Source: Posidonia oceanica (lineage: Eukaryota > Streptophyta > Magnoliopsida > Alismatales > Posidoniaceae). Taken from it: a DNA stretch of 64,000 nucleotides. The notes below the pieces were generated by a model. The model worked only from the letters and a program-made list of their open reading frames with translations, made no database searches and was not told the origin of the DNA. A program made the position numbers and the translations under genes. This document shows, piece after piece, positions 1 to 10,195 of the stretch (position 1 is the stretch's first letter; each line of letters begins with the position of its first letter). Where the stretch lies: contig JAZBRS010000075.1 of assembly GCA_037176725.1 (NCBI GenBank), positions 79,300,001 to 79,364,000 on the forward strand. Reading direction: 5' to 3'.

Positions 1-815
1 CGCCACACTCACCGGTAACTCAGTCCAAGTGACAGACCGTGGACAAGCCCTCCTTTTTCACTTTGCATTCTTGTTTGCTTACCTCGCTTTACCTTGACCT
101 TGCTTTTCCTTTATTTATCACCGTATCATGTCTTTTTACTTCATTTAATCGCTTTAACATCGCATGTCGCTATTCGCATTGCATGGTTTTCTTCGACGTT
201 TTGATTTCTCGCCTACATTGCATTTAAGGCAGTGATGCTTACTGTCTGAAGTTCTTACGAACCAAGGCTTGCCCCGTTCGGAAAATGACAACGCTGTTGA
301 GAACATAGGTTGCATGTTTACTTTCCTCATGCATCACATCACTTAGAGCTTACATTTGGGCATGTAATCACAGCATACATGGCATTTTGGCATTCAGAGC
401 ATGCATTTAGAGCCTCCATAGCATGGCATAGCATTCCTCGCCCCTTGGGCGTGCTGTTTGGCAAGCATTATCGATAATCCTGCAAATGCGAGCGAGATTG
501 GGCAAGAAATACCGATTCCACGGGCATGTCGAGGGTGCTTAACACCTTCCCCGCGCGTAACAGGAGTCCTTACCCTTTCTTTGGACCCACAATGACCGTT
601 TTGCCCTCGTCCTTGGCACGAGTCATTATTTTGCATAGCATTGCATTCATTTGCATGTTTTCTTACATTTCTCCCGGTTTTCCTCGTCTCCCGATTGAGT
701 AGACTAGGTGGCGACTCTGTTTTGCTTTATATTTTGTTTTCCTTCTTTGCCGCTCTTCCGTGAAGACCTCTCTCCTTCAGGCCCTCGCCGGTCTGGATCT
801 CAAAGGGCGAGATAT
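1..815 (+). mobile_element. 3' part of a TatB-family LTR, plus orientation, truncated
   Basis: Read in reverse complement, this segment aligns with the TatB LTR at about 3070-3800. Shared landmarks are the GGTGGCGACTCTG-like string near 708, the rule around 'cgattgagtagactagg', and the conserved block at about 490-615 that corresponds to 3268-3390. A decayed copy of the GTCGC-N11-GCGAC dyad can be seen at the very start. It points opposite to the TatB LTR on its right, so it belongs to another insertion or to an inversion. Homology fades near 815. The small open frames here are not coding. Confidence 0.7.
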
Positions 816-1379
816 TCACACTTATTATCAACTTATGTGAATTTTAATTAACCGCAAGTGCACGGTGTAATATGTAATACGTATGCAAATTCGGGTCGAT
901 TCCACAGAGAATAGGGTTTAAAAACAAAGACTTATTATCAACTATTGCAGAGATGAGAGAATAATTTGATGTTATCTAGAGAATTAAATAGATGGCTACT
1001 TAAACTTTGGAGATAAATCAGATTAATTAAAACCTAGGGTATTGAATCCATTCACATGAAGTTGAGAATGCTTGGTCATATTTACTCTCTTCCTCTCTAA
1101 TGATCTAAATAACTTGATTCAATGATTTTTATCCTAACAAGCATAAACTATTTGCAATGCATCGTAGAATATCAAGTCAAGGAATAAAAACACACAAACC
1201 AAATTAAAGCAAATGATATACGATGGAACTGCGATTATACACATAACCCCCAATTAAATCATCCCTAAGCATAGACTAAAAAGATGATATCAATGTTAAT
1301 CTATCAAAGTTTATCGATTTTACGCAATATACATCCAGTCCACATAATCATGGCATTAAGTACAAGGAGAAAGAGAGTG
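816..1379. other. AT-rich unassigned repeat remnant
   Basis: This stretch has no credible gene. It contains a 13-bp direct repeat (acttattatcaac at about 818-830 and 930-942) enclosing some 100 bp that reads 'cgcaagtgcacgg...gtcgattccacagag'. I recognise that phrase as belonging to a common class of plant repeat but cannot name the family. The remainder is AT-rich and degenerate. It ends abruptly at the LTR start at 1380. Confidence 0.4.
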
Positions 1380-2999
1380 TAGACACCCCATTTTGACACC
1401 TGGCGGCGGATCAAACTTGGAGGAACGAGTTCGGAAGCGGCGTATTCAAACTTTCCACCCAAAACCCACAAAACCTGCCTTTCCACCCAAATTGACCCAA
1501 AACCCCACTTTCAATCCTAAACTTCACCTAAACATTCCCAACTACCCAAAACCTACCAAACCAAACCTGACCTGAGCCGAAAACCCATTGGTGGCTTAAG
1601 GACAATGCAGTGGGCCTGGATTTCACTATTCAGGCCCAGTCCACTGAGTTGCACGCTTAGCCGCCACTCGCAGTGGCGACAAGACCCTGTCGCCACTCGC
1701 AGAGGTGACTAGAACCTGTCGCAACTCATAGCGGCGACTTGGTTTGTTGCCAGCCAGACCGACGACATTTCTGCAACTCAGGCCACCGCTTGAACTTTCC
1801 CGCACAGCCGTTGCTGACTATCGACCACTGTCCTTCCCTCCCACCTTGTCCCCTCGGCCACTTACTCTCCCATTACCTCCACGTGCTACGTGCCAAGACC
1901 CACTTACTCCCTAGCACGGTGTCCACTCCTCGCTGGCGGTCATCCCTCTCACCTTGCACCCACTGACCGGCCACCTGCAGCCCTGCCACCAACGACTACG
2001 TCGTCCTCACCCCTGCACCCACACTAACTTCCTCGATCTCACAACCCCCTCACAGCCTCTCTCTGTCCCCTTCTCTACCACCATTGGCTTCTGCTAGAGC
2101 CAAGAGGGTGGGGAGGTGAACCTATTTCCACGGCAACCCATTTTTCCCCCTATTCCCTTGCCGCTTGATCCAGAGCGAAGCAAGGCGATCCAATAGCATT
2201 CTATAGCTCTCCAGCATTTGCCCAAGGATTTTACATCCTTCCCTAACCTCCCATAGCCACAGCCAAGCCCCGCCGCCCCTTCGCTGCTCGCCGAATCCCA
2301 TCACCGGCGACGTCTTCCCACGGCCTTCATCCAGCAACCACAGTAATTCACCGACTCCCAACAATCCCGACACATTCCTTGCATCCCGTCCTTCCTTCGC
2401 GAGGCCTCAAACAACCGCGAACAACCCCGCAGCTGCCGCGCAACCGAGCTCGTCGCCCCTCCTTGCCGCCGCCGGCCAACAATGTAAGAAGCCACCCTGT
2501 GGCACCAAACTTCATCAAATCGTGCCCACACCATCTCCTGGTCGCTACGAACTCAACCCAATCCTCCTGAGCAGCTGCCGCTCCCTCCTGCACGGTAGCA
2601 ACCTCGATGCTGGCGTGCACCGGCGAGCCACGTTGGGGAGCCACTCCACGTGCCCCGGCAGATGAACGGTCCTATCACTAGCTTCGTCATGCTTCATGCT
2701 TGCTTTCTAGATATTTAGATAGATTTTAGGAGCATTCCTCAGCTATGTTCAACTTCCTTCTCTGGCACCCGTGGACTGCCAGGTTAGGCGCCAGCATGAG
2801 CAGCGTCTAACTAGTTCCTCCAACTGCCTACCGGCCGGACTTTGGGTCATTGCTGCGGCCAACCCAAAGCTCTTTTTTTATTATTCTTTGCATGTTGCTG
2901 ATCATGAATGTTTGCTTTACATGTTTATATAATTATATCATCATTTTGCATAGCCATGGATTCCAGATTTGGTCCCAAAGTTGGCAGTTTGAGCAACTG
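1380..2999 (+). mobile_element. 5' part of a TatB-related LTR in plus orientation
   Basis: The segment opens with TGTAGACACCCCATTTTGAC, which is the start of Tat-family LTRs and the reverse complement of the TatB LTR end at 5351-5371. As in TatB, a stretch rich in 'acccaaaacc' follows, then GTCGC-N11-GCGAC dyads (1660-1738), then a GC-rich part (1780-2660). No second LTR, PBS or internal region could be attached to it. It appears to be a truncated copy abutting the TatB LTR in the opposite direction; the junction near 3000 is unresolved. The GC-rich open frames at 2122-2644 overlap on both strands and are not supported as genes. Confidence 0.6.
1660..1738. promoter_or_regulatory. Array of three B-type dyads (GTCGC-N11-GCGAC)
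   Basis: Three dyads have arms at 1660-1664/1676-1680, 1689-1693/1705-1709 and 1718-1722/1734-1738. All three spacers are 11 nt and the period is 29 bp. One arm in each of the first two is off by one base. The array lies about 280 bp inside the LTR start, where U3 control elements are expected. Its role is inferred from position and repetition only. Confidence 0.7.
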
Positions 3000-3642
3000 G
3001 AGTTGCAGTGTTGTCGCCAGTGTAACCGGCGACTAACCTGCAACTTTTGGCAGCTCTCCGGCTGTGAGCGCCTGATCCCTTTGGGGGTCCAGACCGACGA
3101 GGGCATAGACAGAGAGAGGTTTTCACGAATAGCGACGTAAAGAAGGAAAACATAAAGATAAAGCAAAATGGAGTTGCCTCCTAGTCTATTCAATCGGGAG
3201 ACGAGGAAAACCGAGGGAAATGTAAGAAAATATGCAAATGAATGCAATGCTATGCAAAAAGAAGATGACTCGTGCCAAGGACGAGGGCAAAATGGTCATT
3301 GCAGGTCCAAAGAAAGGGTAAGGACTCCTGTTACGTGTGGGGAAGGTGTTAGGCACCCCCGACACGCCCGAGGAATCGGTCTTTCTTGGCTTTCCACTCT
3401 AGTGTGGCTTGATGTTGGCGTAAAACACCGGTTTATGTTTGCCCTGTGGCGGTATGCAACATGTATTTTATAAACCTTGCAAAGCTTAGCGTAAACCACG
3501 TTAAAGTGACTAAATGAGGTAAAAAGGCATGATATAGTGATAAGTAAACGGGAAAAGCAAGGTTGGAGCAAAGCCAAGGCAAGCAAACAAGCATAAAAGG
3601 TGGAGAGGAAGGGGCTCTGTCCACTGTTGGCTCTCAGGTCCA

Positions 3643-3773
3643 GTCGCCACTGCGTCTGGCATCACCACAAGCCGCCATTTCCAGAGGCGTCGACACTGTC
3701 ACCCCACACAGAGGCGGCAGAGAGGTCGCCCACTGAAGAGGCATCTAGCTTAGTCGCCGCATGCACGGGCGGC
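3643..3773. promoter_or_regulatory. Array of five B-type dyads in TatB LTR
   Basis: Five consecutive dyads start at 3643, 3671, 3698, 3725 and 3753. Each has two 5-bp arms related to GTCGC and GCGAC around an 11-nt spacer, and the period is 27-28 bp. The spacer sequences differ while their length does not, so selection or templating acts on the arms and their distance. This is the longest run of the motif in the LTR. Confidence 0.75.
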
Positions 3774-5068
3774 GCAACCCATTTCAAACAGATACATTCA
3801 TTGCCCAAAAAATACTAGGAAACCAGGTCGAAAAACAAAACTAAAGATATGGAAATAAAGTGGGCACATTCAGGAACAGAATCATATAAAGACCTTAGAA
3901 AATGACAGCCTAGGTCGCGAGATACAACGGCCCAAAGTCGGCCTGGAAACCACCTGGAAAACTAGTTGAGTTGCCGCTATAGGCGGTGCCAGAACTGGCA
4001 GCTCAGGCAGTCCGGACAACGGACTTTGGCACCAAATCCCGTGCCAAGGACGATGCAGAATAGGAAACTAAATGCATAAAATTAAAGAGTGCACATCCAT
4101 GAGTAAAAACAGCTATTAAGCATGAAAAACGATGGCCGGAGCTGAGAGATATCCTGGCCCAAAGTCTGGCCGAGGAACTGCTCGAACACCAGTCGAGTCG
4201 CCTCTGGAAGGGGCGACTGACCTGACAGTTCCTTTGCCGACCTTCGGCGGCCAATTCCTCCTCACCGGCAGTGCTAAAAAATCGTGTGAGGTTCGGGAAA
4301 GTACGACGACATTCCCACAAACACAACGACACTCTCAGTGTGGAAAATGGTTGGGTGAATTCCTCCACCCATTCCCTCCCCTTTCGGCTACCTTCCTTGA
4401 TGGGTTCTGGCCATTTGGGTGGCCGGCGAGCCCAAGGATTGAGCTGGGAAGCCTTGTGGAGGTGAGGGGGTTAAGTGAGGTAGGAAAAAAACGAGAAAGG
4501 GGGGCCAGAAGTCCCCTCCACCTCGACCGTCAGCCATCGTTGACCTCCTCCGTGTCAATGGCGAATGGCACGAAAACAGGGACGAAACCACGAAGTAAAA
4601 CTTAGGAAAAACTCGCATAAAAGCCACGAACTACTCTACACTAAATGGGGAGAGAACCCACCTGGAGAATCGCCAGAATTGTGGCTCGAAGTTCGTCGGC
4701 GTTGGGGAAGACGACCGGAGGCAAGCTCGAATGGCGGCAAAGGCTTGGGAAAAGCTCGGGGATCACTCGGGAACACACACAGGAATGCTCTGGAGGTGGG
4801 AGATCGCTCGAGGGCTCTGGAAAATGGGCACGGAGGTCGTGAGGTGTGTGGTAGTTTGAATTCAATATGGGGGAGGTGGTTTTTATCCAAGGCGCGTCTA
4901 TGGGTGGCCGGATGGTGGCAGGCCGAGGAGGAGTCGGGTAGTAACTTCTGGCAAGGCAGTAGGGTTGCAGGGGACGCGAAAATCGTCCAAAGGTGACTGG
5001 TGGAGACGGCAAACGTGGCCTTTGCGCGGCAAGTTTGAACCGCACGCGGAAGAGGAGAGTTGCCGAAA

Positions 5069-5146
5069 GTCGCCGTCGTGAAGGGCGACCAACCCTGTCG
5101 CTACTAGCATGGGTGACAACAACTAGTCGCCTCTGTATGTGGCGAC
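5069..5146. promoter_or_regulatory. Array of three B-type dyads near the U3 end of TatB LTR
   Basis: Arms lie at 5069-5073/5085-5089, 5097-5101/5113-5117 and 5126-5130/5142-5146, all with 11-nt spacers. Two of the three are perfect GTCGC/GCGAC pairs. The array lies about 225-300 bp inside the LTR start (minus strand), the same relative place as the 1660-1738 array in the plus-oriented copy. Confidence 0.75.
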
Positions 5147-5371
5147 CAAGGGTCTCCCTCTCCAACAAGGCTTGCTGCAGGTCTAGCTGGGCTGTTGGTG
5201 GGCTTGAATTTTTGTGTAAATGGGCTTGGGTGTTTTTTGAGGATTTTGGGTTAATTTTAAAGGATTTTGGTGGGGTTTAAATGAGTTTGAGGTCTGGGTC
5301 TGCCATGCCAAGATCCGAGCTTGCTTCCGGAGAGATCCACCATCGTCCGGCTGTCAAAATGGGGTGTCAAC

Positions 5372-5386
5372 AGATGTCCCTCCTTG
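5372..5386 (-). other. Polypurine tract of TatB
   Basis: On the minus strand the sequence immediately before the 3' LTR reads CTCAAGGAGGGACATC. A G/A-rich tract abutting the TG of the LTR is the expected plus-strand primer. TatA has an almost identical tract at 15602-15616. Confidence 0.75.
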
Positions 5387-5737
5387 AGCGAGGTCGTAGC
5401 AACCAAGGCCGCTGCTCAGGGTTGACAAGCCACCCCAACTAACGCCACTAATTGCATAGTTGCTGTGGGTGTGGGTCATTTATTCGACAGATGCACCAAA
5501 AATCATGACTCATTGCTGTAATGCGAATGCAAATGCAGATGCAGTGCAATGTTTATAGATGCAGCAATGAAAAGAGAGGTGCTATGGTATGTAATGTGAT
5601 GCTAAAAAGAGACGCAATGTATTGCTGGGCAACAAGTTGGCAACTAATCCAAACTCGCGCAAGGAGGGACACTAGACAAGACTAACGTACTTGCCGTCCG
5701 GGCAGTTAGGGCTTCCGGCCCGAAAGAAAACGAATGA
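5387..5737 (-). other. Conserved segment next to the PPT of TatB
   Basis: There is no gene. The stretch matches 15617-15760 of TatA in order and wording: a 'gaggccgctt/gctcagg...gacaa' part, then 'ttattcg(a/g)c(a/g)gatgcacc' and a run of 'gcaatgcaaatg'. It is the terminal 3' internal region of the element, conserved between TatB and TatA although the minisatellites beside it are not. Confidence 0.55.
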
Positions 5738-8012
5738 TGCCGAAAGAAAAGGCTTGTCCTCAAATTAAGGAAACAAGCAGACGGAGCTTGTCCTCAAATT
5801 AAGGAAGCAAGCAAATGGGACCTATCCTCAAATTAAGGAAGCAAGCAGATGGAGCTTGTTCTCAAATCAAGGAAGCAAGCAAGCGGGGCCTGTCCTCGAA
5901 TAAAGGAAGCAAGCAAGCGGGGCCTGTCCTCAAATCAAGGAAGTAAGCAAACGGGGCCTTCCTCAAATCAAGGAAGCAAGCAAGTGGGGCCTGTCCACAA
6001 GAAAGCAAGCAAGCAGGGCCTGTCCACAAGAAAGCAAGCAAGCGGGGCCTGTCCTCAAATCAAGGACGCAAGCAGACGGGGCCTGTCCTCAAATCAAGGA
6101 AGCAAGCAAGCAGGACCTGTCCTCAAATCAGGATAGCAAGCAAGTAGGGCCTGTCCTCAAATCAAGGAAGAAAGCAGACGGGGCCTGTCCTCAAATCAAG
6201 GAAGTAAGCAGACGGGGCCTTCCTCAAATCAAGGAAGCAAGCAAGCGGGGTCTGTCCACAAGAAAGCAAGCAAGCGGGGCCTGTCCTCAAATCAAGGACG
6301 CAAGCAGACGGGGCCTGTCCTCAAATCAAGGAAGCAAGTAAGTAGGACCTGTCCTCAAATCAAGGAATCAAGAAAGCGGGGCCTGTCCTCAAATCAAGGA
6401 AACAAGCAGACGGGGCCTGCCCTCAAATCAAGGAAGCAAGCAAGTGGGGCCTGTCCTCAAATCAAGGAAGCAAGCAAGCGAGGCCTGTCCTCAAATCAAG
6501 GAAGCAAGCAAGCGAGGTCTGTCTTCAAATCAAGGAAGGAAGCAAACGAGGCCTGTCCTCAAATCAAGGAAGCAAGCAAGCGGGGCCTGTCCTCAAATCA
6601 AGGAAGCAAGCATACGGGGCCTGTCCTCAAATCAAGGAAGCAAGCAAGCGGAGCCTGTCCTCAAATCAAGGAAGCAAGCAAACGGGGCTTGTCCTCAAAT
6701 CAAGGTAGCAAGCAAGTGGGGCCTGTCCTCTAATCAAGGAAGCAAACAGATGGGGCCTGTCCTCAAATCAAGGAAGCAAGCAAGCGGGGCCTGTCCTCAA
6801 ATCATGGAAGCAAGCAAGCAGGACCTGTCCTCAAATAAAGGAAGCAAGCAAGCGGGGCCTATCCTCAAATCAAGGAAGCAAGCAAGCGGGGCCTGTCCTC
6901 AAATCATGGAAGCAAGCAGACGAGGCCTATCCTCAAATCAAGGAAGCAAGCAAGCGGGGCCTGTCCTCAAATCAAGGAAGCAAGTAAGTGGGGCCTGTCC
7001 TCAATTGAAGGAAGCAAGCAAGCAGAGCTTGTCCTCAAATCAAGGAAGCAAGCAAGCAGGGCCTGTCCTCAAATCAAGGATGCAAGCAGGCGAGGCCTGT
7101 CCTCAAATCAAGGAAGCAAGCAAGCAGGGCCTGTCCTCAAATCACGGAAGCAAGCAAGCGGGGCCTGTCCGAAAATCAAGGAAGCAAGCAGACAGGGCCT
7201 GTCCGAAAATCAAAAAAGCAAGCAAGTGGGGCCTGTCCTCAAATCAAGGAACCAAGTAAGCGGGGACTGTCCTCAAATCATGGAAGCAAGCAGACAGGGC
7301 CTATCCTCAAATCAAGGAAGCAAGCAAGCAGGACCTATCCTCAAATCAAGGAAGCAAGCAGAAGGGGCATGTCCTCAAATCAAGGAAGCAAGCAAGCAGG
7401 ACCTGTCCTCAAATCAAGGAAGCAAGCAAGCGAGGCCTGTCCTCAAATCAAGGAAGCAAGCAAGCGGGGCTTGTCCTCAAATCAAGGAAGCAAGCAAGCG
7501 GGGCCTGTCCTCAAATTAAGGAAGCAAGCAGACGAGGCCTGTCCTCAAATCAAGGAAGCAAGAAAGCAGGGCCTGTCCTCAAATCAAGGAAGCAAGCAGA
7601 CGGGGCCTGTCCTCCAATCAAGGAAGCAAACAAGTGGGGCCTGTCCTCAAATCAAGGAAGCAAGCATACGGGGCCTGTCCTCAAATCAAGGAAGCAAGCA
7701 GACGGGGCCTGTCCTCAAATCAAGGAAGCAAGCAAGCGGGGCCTGTCCTCAAATCAAGGAAGCAAGCAAGCGGGGCTTGTCCTCAAATCAAGGAAGCAAG
7801 CAAGCGGGGCCTGTCCTCAAATTAAGGAAGCAAGCAGACGAGGCCTGTCCTCAAATCAAGGAAGCAAGAAAGCAGGGCCTGTCCTCAAATCAAGGAAGCA
7901 AGCAGACGGGGCCTGTCCTCCAATCAAGGAAGCAAACAAGTGGGGCCTGTCCTCAAATCAAGGAAGCAAGCAGGCGGGGCCTGTCCTCAAATCAAGGAAG
8001 CAAGGAAGCGGG
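5738..8012. repeat. 34-bp minisatellite in the 3' internal region of TatB
   Basis: About 65 imperfect tandem copies of a 34-bp unit of the form ggaagcaagcaagcgggg + cctgtcctcaaatcaa. Some units are shortened (for example around 5995-6040). Each carries a small inverted repeat, TCCT-N7-AGGA, extended to CTTCCT-N7-AGGAAG in some units (near 5960 and 6220). Because 34 is not a multiple of three, three units give a 34-residue peptide period, which explains long stop-free frames of 271 and 221 codons on the plus strand. There is no start context, domain or codon bias to support a protein. Confidence 0.9.
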
Positions 8013-8999
8013 CAAACCAAGAGGAAGAGAGTGACACCATAGGGCAGCGAAAAAGATGCCCCTGATATCAGGAATGATACTAGGGGACAGTCGAAGCGCC
8101 CTTGGCATCGAAAAGCGACGGACATAGACAAAACTAACGTGCTTGTCAAACGAGTAGTTGGGGCTACCAGCACGGTAAGCAAGGAGGATGAATGTAAGGG
8201 CTCAACATGCAAGATGTGCAATGCCGATGGGGAATGGAATGGGTAGATGCAAGGGAAAATGCGAGGGCCCATCGTGGCGGGTGTGCAATGGTCTCAGAGT
8301 GGGCATGCGTCATAGCGTCATGGGGTGACAAACAATGGACATGCCGGTCATCAAGGACCACCGAACGCGATGTGGGGACAAAACTTTTAAAAAGCACGGA
8401 GCCTCTAAGCGAGGTTAGGCAAAAGGTGCTAGTCCTTAACTCCGATTTTCGCAAACAGAAGAAGGGCAAGATAGATTAACATGCAATTATGTTTTTGGTG
8501 GCTTAGGATTCAAAGCAGCTGTTACCGAGAGGATGCTCCTGCGTTTTCTGACTCAGGAGATTCTCAATTCTCGAGCAACGCCATGCCGAGTTGTGGTCGG
8601 TGGCTCTCATTCTCATTTGGTTCAAGAAGAGGTCTCAACTTTGCAAGACATAGCCTTGGGCTGCATGTGGGTAGCAGAAGCATTGGATGTAGCTTCATAG
8701 CCTCCGTCTTAATTCTTCGGGGACCAACTACAGCTTCTGACGCTCACGAGTTGATTTTTCTTTTCCCCTCACGAGTGACTGGAGTTGCATCTAGCCTGCC
8801 AGGGATGTTGAGTTGTTGCCTACACAAAGAGGTTGGAGTGTGCTGCTTCGCTCAGATGGTGGGGCCAGGTCCTCCTGCTAATGTTTCCCATGCAGTTGGC
8901 AACGTAGTGCTTGGAGTTGAAACTTGAGGGGGCTTCGATGCTTGTTCGAGTCACTCCTCTCATGGGTGCCTTCTTTCTTCATATTTCTTTTGTGCCCAG
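8013..8999 (-). other. TatB 3' internal region between minisatellite and TatC insertion
   Basis: No recognisable gene. Bases 8038-8165 match TatA 18440-18610, including a hairpin at 8059-8086 (CCCCTGATATC-AGGAAT-GATACTAGGGG) that is perfect in TatA at 18480-18506. A 148-codon plus-strand frame at 8481-8927 has no domain I recognise and runs antisense to the element. The sequence continues at 58240 after TatC is removed. Confidence 0.5.
8995..8999. other. Target-site duplication of TatC, left copy (CCCAG)
   Basis: The pentamer CCCAG precedes the LTR start TGTAGATACCCCG and recurs at 58235-58239 directly after the right LTR end. It fixes both ends of TatC to the base. Confidence 0.95.
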
Positions 9000-9205
9000 T
9001 GTAGATACCCCGTTTTGGCACTCCCTTCATGTTAGGATAGTCTCTTGCATTAGGTCACTTTTAGAGGCCCACCACCCATTGCTGAATCTCACTTGAGCCA
9101 AATGTTCCTCTCAAGTCCAAAATGCTATACCTTTCTAAACCCCAAATGTTGGCAACCTGAGTGTTCTTCACGTCCTGACCAAATTTGGAAGTCAAACTAA
9201 TTAAG

Positions 9206-9295
9206 GGTGTTATCCGCTGGATTCTCATCATACAACGTTGGCCGCTGGTTTTCCAGCGGCTAACAATGGTCGCTGGCTTTCCAGCGTCTAACGTG
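9206..9295. promoter_or_regulatory. TatC LTR dyad cluster a
   Basis: A chain of three C-type dyads. The second is AACGTTGGCCGC (9234-9245), spacer tggttttcca, GCGGCTAACAAT (9256-9267); the third runs 9268-9295 with spacer tggctttcca. Spacers are 10 nt. The inner part of each, CGCTGG-NNNN-CCAGCG, is itself a hairpin. The right arm of one dyad doubles as the left arm of the next. The cluster recurs in the right LTR (57030-57116) and the solo LTR (about 60455-60512). Confidence 0.8.
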
Positions 9296-9448
9296 GCAAC
9301 CCAGTCAGCCAAAGCTTTCCGTATTTGGCCTAATCCAGAAATCATGTTTTTGCTTTCTTTGGAACCTGTTGACCGGTCAAAGCCATCAAAGTCGAGTTTA
9401 ATCGCACTTAAAGACTCCTTAATTAGAGAATCTTCTCTGATCCTGGCA

Positions 9449-9524
9449 GTTATACCTCGAAGGTCGTTATACGCGAGTTCTCTCGCTTACAACGTTATAC
9501 GCTGGTTTTCCAGCGTATAACACT
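9449..9524. promoter_or_regulatory. TatC LTR dyad cluster b, upstream of the TATA box
   Basis: Chained dyads end with a perfect 12-bp inverted repeat, GTTATACGCTGG (9494-9505), loop TTTT, CCAGCGTATAAC (9510-9521). The preceding dyad is GTTATACGC, 10-nt spacer gagttctctc, GCTTACAACGTT. The cluster ends about 60 bp before the TATA box, consistent with a proximal promoter element. It recurs near 57285-57343 and 60217-60300. Confidence 0.8.
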
Positions 9525-9575
9525 TCTGAAACAGGAAACTCTGCTGACTTGGCATTTGTGTCCTTTTTTGTTCCT

Positions 9576-9599
9576 CCCTTGCTTCTATAAAAGCAAGGG
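9576..9599 (+). promoter_or_regulatory. TatC LTR TATA box inside an inverted repeat
   Basis: TATAAAA lies at 9586-9592. It is framed by the perfect 9-bp inverted repeat CCCTTGCTT (9576-9584) and AAGCAAGGG (9591-9599), which leaves a 6-nt loop CTATAA. The right LTR keeps the structure with one arm mismatch. Transcription is expected to begin about 30 bp downstream. Confidence 0.75.
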
Positions 9600-9787
9600 T
9601 ACCCCTACAGTGTTCAAGGCCGGAATTTTGAGAGAGAAAAGAAGCTAAGAAACTTTTGGAACTCACATGCTCTTGAGATTAAAAATCTTAGAGAAGTGAG
9701 GTCCTCAAGAATTGAAAAGAGAAGAGAGTTTTTGAAAGAAGGAGAGTCTTAGAAAAAGCTTGAGGATCCTTTTGTCGTTGTTGGTTT

Positions 9788-9792
9788 CATGC
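9788..9792. other. Target-site duplication of TatA, left copy (CATGC)
   Basis: CATGC precedes the TatA LTR start TGTAGTAATCCCG and recurs at 35242-35246 after the right LTR end ...GTTGTCAACA. Removing TatA and one CATGC restores an uninterrupted TatC LTR. Confidence 0.95.
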
Positions 9793-10063
9793 TGTAGTAA
9801 TCCCGAAGTTCAGATCGTCCATGCACACTGCTAGAAGCTCGCGTGCACCAATCAGAATCAGGCTCACTATAAGCGGCTATGTCCGAGGAGGAGGGCCCAA
9901 CTCGAAAACACTTAAAACAGAGGAGAAAAGATAAGAAAAGAAGAAGATAAGACAATTCAGAGTCGCCACCGTGTCTATAATCGGGAGACAAGGAAAATCG
10001 GGGGAAATGCGTGAGTTAACACGCAAAACCAAGCAAAGGATGCAATGCAAAAGAAAACAAATG

Positions 10064-10195
10064 CAAATGAGATGACTCATGCCTAGGATAAGGGCAATAT
10101 GATCATTGCGGGCCAAAAGACTGGGCAAGGACTCTTGTTACGTGCGGGGAAGGTGTTAGGCACCCCCGACACGCCCGAGAATCGGTCTTTCTAGG
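10064..10195 (-). promoter_or_regulatory. Conserved LTR block shared by TatA and TatB, with stem-loop
   Basis: The stretch 'atgactcatgcc...gggcaa...aaggactc(t/c)tgttacgtgcggggaaggtgttaggcacccccgacacgcccga' occurs in both TatA LTRs (here and 30952-31085), the TatB LTR (3260-3390) and, inverted, at 490-620. Sense RNA can fold CGGGG-GTG, loop CCTAA, CAC-(CTT)-CCCCG. A GGTGGCGACTCTG string resembling the PBS lies beside it (9957-9971 in plus reading). The position near R/U5 suggests a role in 3' end formation or packaging; this is inference. Confidence 0.6.

Larger units (their letters stand above)
3000..5371 (-). mobile_element. TatB 3' LTR (left copy)
   Basis: The right end is sharp. The LTR closes with TGTCAAAATGGGGTGTCAACA (5351-5371) and is followed directly by a polypurine tract on the minus strand. 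The left end lies between about 3000 and 3060; TG at 3021 is possible but falls inside a dyad. A conserved block shared with TatA occupies 3268-3390, and a TGGCGACTC-like string lies near 3170. Bases 3990-4430 match the window end (63568-64000). Dyad arrays sit at 3013-3033, 3643-3773, 3970-3990, 4197-4217 and 5069-5146. Open frames here differ freely and are unconstrained. Confidence 0.8.
9000..9792 (+). mobile_element. TatC 5' LTR, first part (U3 and promoter), interrupted by TatA
   Basis: It aligns with 56821-57611 of the right LTR. It contains two dyad clusters (9206-9295 and 9449-9524) and a TATA box at 9586-9592. TatA entered at 9792/9793, some 200 bp downstream of the TATA box, and so separates this promoter from gag by 25 kb. 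The right LTR reads through the site with 'ttggtttcataccagcacgg'. Confidence 0.92.

Noticed and set aside
816..1379. Short element bounded by the 13-bp repeat acttattatcaac
   Set aside because: The repeat is AT-rich and longer than expected for LTR duplications, and the enclosed 100 bp has no terminal structure I can support.
3021..3021. TG at 3021 as the exact left border of the TatB LTR
   Set aside because: It falls inside a GTCGC-N11-GCGAC dyad (3013-3033) and the putative PBS beside it is poor, so the border is left approximate.
5738..8012. Possible CRISPR array
   Set aside because: Units are contiguous with no unique spacers, no cas genes are present and the context is a plant retrotransposon.
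6444..8034. Long plus-strand open frames (271 and 221 codons) with repeating peptides
   Set aside because: They arise because a stop-free 34-bp tandem repeat read in triplets gives a 34-residue period. They have no start context or domain, and indels between units are not multiples of three.
8481..8927. 148-codon plus-strand frame as a host gene exon
   Set aside because: It lies within TatB internal sequence, antisense to it, with no recognised domain or splice structure.
9494..9521. Dyads as recombinase sites of the loxP type (34 bp, inverted arms)
   Set aside because: Only the total length agrees. No tyrosine recombinase is present, spacers vary freely, and neighbouring dyads overlap.
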